Source: a bacterium HR32 | Lineage (GTDB): Bacteria > Sysuimicrobiota > Sysuimicrobiia > Sysuimicrobiales > Sysuimicrobiaceae | Length of the DNA stretch: 6,849 bases | Direction: 5' to 3' | NCBI GenBank assembly: GCA_002898935.1 | Contig: BEII01000094.1 | Span: 1-6,849 of the forward strand | In this document: positions 5,578-6,849 of the stretch, piece by piece | How the letters are laid out: every line of letters starts with the position of its first letter | Numbering within the stretch: the first letter of the stretch is position 1 | Program-made: the position numbers and the translations under genes | The notes under the pieces: generated by a model | The model's input: the letters and a program-made list of their open reading frames with translations, nothing else | Database searches by the model: none | Told to the model about the DNA's origin: nothing

Positions 5578-6849
5578 CGCACGGGCGCCCGACACCGACA
5601 CGTGCGCACGCAGCGTCTGGCCTTCCAACGCCACGAATCCCCGGTACACCGCCGGACCGTCCAAAAGACCTAGACGCCGGACCTCCAGACGGCCGCCCGA
5701 GGCCAGGACGTCCGCGGTGGCACTCTCAAACACCAGCGGGCCAGCCCGCCCGGATTCCCACAGGACACTACCGGCAAACGTCGGCGACCGGATCGTCCCG
5801 CCGAGCCTGCCCGCGGCGGCCAGCGACCCGCTGGCCTCCACGCGCAGCCCGGCAGCCCGGAGAAGGTCTTCTACGGGCAGGGAACGCGCCAGCACGTCCA
5901 GGTGCAGCGAGGTGCCGTCGACCCGCCCCCAAGCCCACACGGACGCGTCCTCCAGCCGGGCGCGGGCCGCCGGTAACCTCAAGGTGCCCTGCTCGTAGTG
6001 GAAGACGGCCTCCACAGCGTCCACGCGGTGACCCCGCACGGACCCGGCCGTGGCCTTCACCACGCCGGAAGCCTCGGGCTCGTCGGGTCTGCCTGCGGCC
6101 ACCACCGCGCCGGAGAGCCGTGCCCGGAGCGGAAGCTCGAGTCCCAGGGCGTGGGCCACCTCGCTGGGCACCTGCGCGAACTCCCCGACGGCGAGGAAGC
6201 GGGGTTCGGAGGACAGCGCGACAAGTACGTCTCCGCGCAAACCCCCGCCGGACAGTCGCGCGGAGGCCTCGCTCAGGGAGAGCAACCCGCTGCCGTAGCG
6301 CAGCCGGCCACGCACGTCCGCGAAACGCAGCCCGCCCAGGTCCAGCAGGGGCGTCCGGACGTTCCCCTCCACGCGCAGGGCGTCCAGCGGCCCCAGGATC
6401 CGCACCCGACCGGCCAGGCGCCCGCGCGGCGCGACCTGCACCGACGGCAGCAGCCGCCGGAGCAACGAGAGATCTGCGCCCTGCGCTTCCACCTCCAGAG
6501 CCACCGCGCCAGACCCTGCGAGCCGGACCTGACCCTGGACCAGGAATTCCGAGCCGCGCACCCTCGCCCGCAGCCTCCGCAAGGACACCAGCGGCCCGTC
6601 CACCTCCACGGCGCCGCGCACGCCCTGCACCGTGATCCCCTCGCGGACCAGCTGCACCGCAGCTTCTGCCAGCTGGGCCGCAGCCCGCACCTGGAGCCGG
6701 GAGGCGCTGCCGTACAGGTGGAAGCGACCGCTGACCCGTCCCCCAAGACCCCGCCACCGCGGGTTTGGGAGCAGGTAGTCCGCCCAAGGCCGCACCGGCA
6801 GCCCCTCCACCTCCACCGCAAGGTCCAGCGCACCGTCCTGGACGTGGGC
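5575..6849 (-). CDS. tamB: TamB-like AsmA-superfamily protein, upstream part (5' end outside window, ends at in-frame TAG)
   Basis: This is the N-terminal side of a TamB-like protein, a long periplasmic beta-rich protein anchored in the inner membrane that reaches to an outer-membrane Omp85 partner. The frame is open to the window edge: 11 codons lie upstream of a GTG at 6814-6816, so that GTG is not taken as the start, and the true start with its membrane anchor is outside. The visible part, about 424 residues, consists of repeated modules. Each has a short helix rich in Leu, then a G-x-L/V-x-G-x-x-x-x-x-G strand pair, a Pro or acidic turn and another strand. Counting from the GTG, modules begin near residues 25, 112, 215 and 310. 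The frame ends at TAG 5575-5577, but the sequence after it continues the same frame and the same module. I therefore read this as the first part of one gene with the 3181-5574 segment. The family call is firm; the exact boundaries of the modules are approximate. Confidence 0.85.
   Translation of the reverse strand, partial: AHVQDGALDLAVEVEGLPVRPWADYLLPNPRWRGLGGRVSGRFHLYGSASRLQVRAAAQLAEAAVQLVREGITVQGVRGAVEVDGPLVSLRRLRARVRGSEFLVQGQVRLAGSGAVALEVEAQGADLSLLRRLLPSVQVAPRGRLAGRVRILGPLDALRVEGNVRTPLLDLGGLRFADVRGRLRYGSGLLSLSEASARLSGGGLRGDVLVALSSEPRFLAVGEFAQVPSEVAHALGLELPLRARLSGAVVAAGRPDEPEASGVVKATAGSVRGHRVDAVEAVFHYEQGTLRLPAARARLEDASVWAWGRVDGTSLHLDVLARSLPVEDLLRAAGLRVEASGSLAAAGRLGGTIRSPTFAGSVLWESGRAGPLVFESATADVLASGGRLEVRRLGLLDGPAVYRGFVALEGQTLRAHVSVSGARA

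Overview
The window looks like a stretch of chromosome from a very high-GC (about 70% by eye, not counted) Gram-negative-type (diderm) bacterium. Two of its products only make sense in a cell with an outer membrane: an Omp85/BamA-TamA-type beta-barrel protein and a TamB-like AsmA-superfamily protein. The sequence alone does not identify the phylum. The codon bias, GTG/TTG starts and gene mix would fit one of the deep-branching, mostly uncultured high-GC diderm lineages, but this is a guess.

All genes lie on the minus strand and are tightly packed, so they are read from the right edge to the left. (1) Positions 6849 to 3181 hold a large tamB-like reading frame whose 5' end is outside the window. 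It is interrupted by a single in-frame TAG at 5575-5577, and the protein pattern continues without a break on both sides. (2) After 18 bases, positions 3162 to 2485 encode a 225-residue sigma-70-family factor with regions 1.2, 2 and 4 but apparently no region 3. (3) A 79-base gap follows, containing two adjacent inverted repeats, and then positions 2405 to 1911 encode a 164-residue single-pass membrane protein that I do not recognise. (4) After 82 bases, positions 1828 to 29 encode a 599-residue Omp85 protein with a signal peptide, a Pro/Thr/Ser-rich linker, three POTRA domains and a beta-barrel. Only 28 bases remain to the left of it. No gap exceeds 100 bases, and I saw no RNA genes, mobile elements or CRISPR arrays.

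Functionally this reads as an envelope-biogenesis operon. TamB-type proteins bridge the inner and outer membranes and work with an Omp85 partner in outer-membrane protein assembly or lipid transport. The unusual part is that a sigma factor and a small membrane protein sit between the two. This suggests, without proving it, that the operon carries its own transcriptional regulator and possibly a membrane-bound partner for it. The main points for a second look are the in-frame amber codon, a run of nine G in the coding strand of tamB that could slip, the sigma factor's position and domain make-up, and the paired palindromes behind it.
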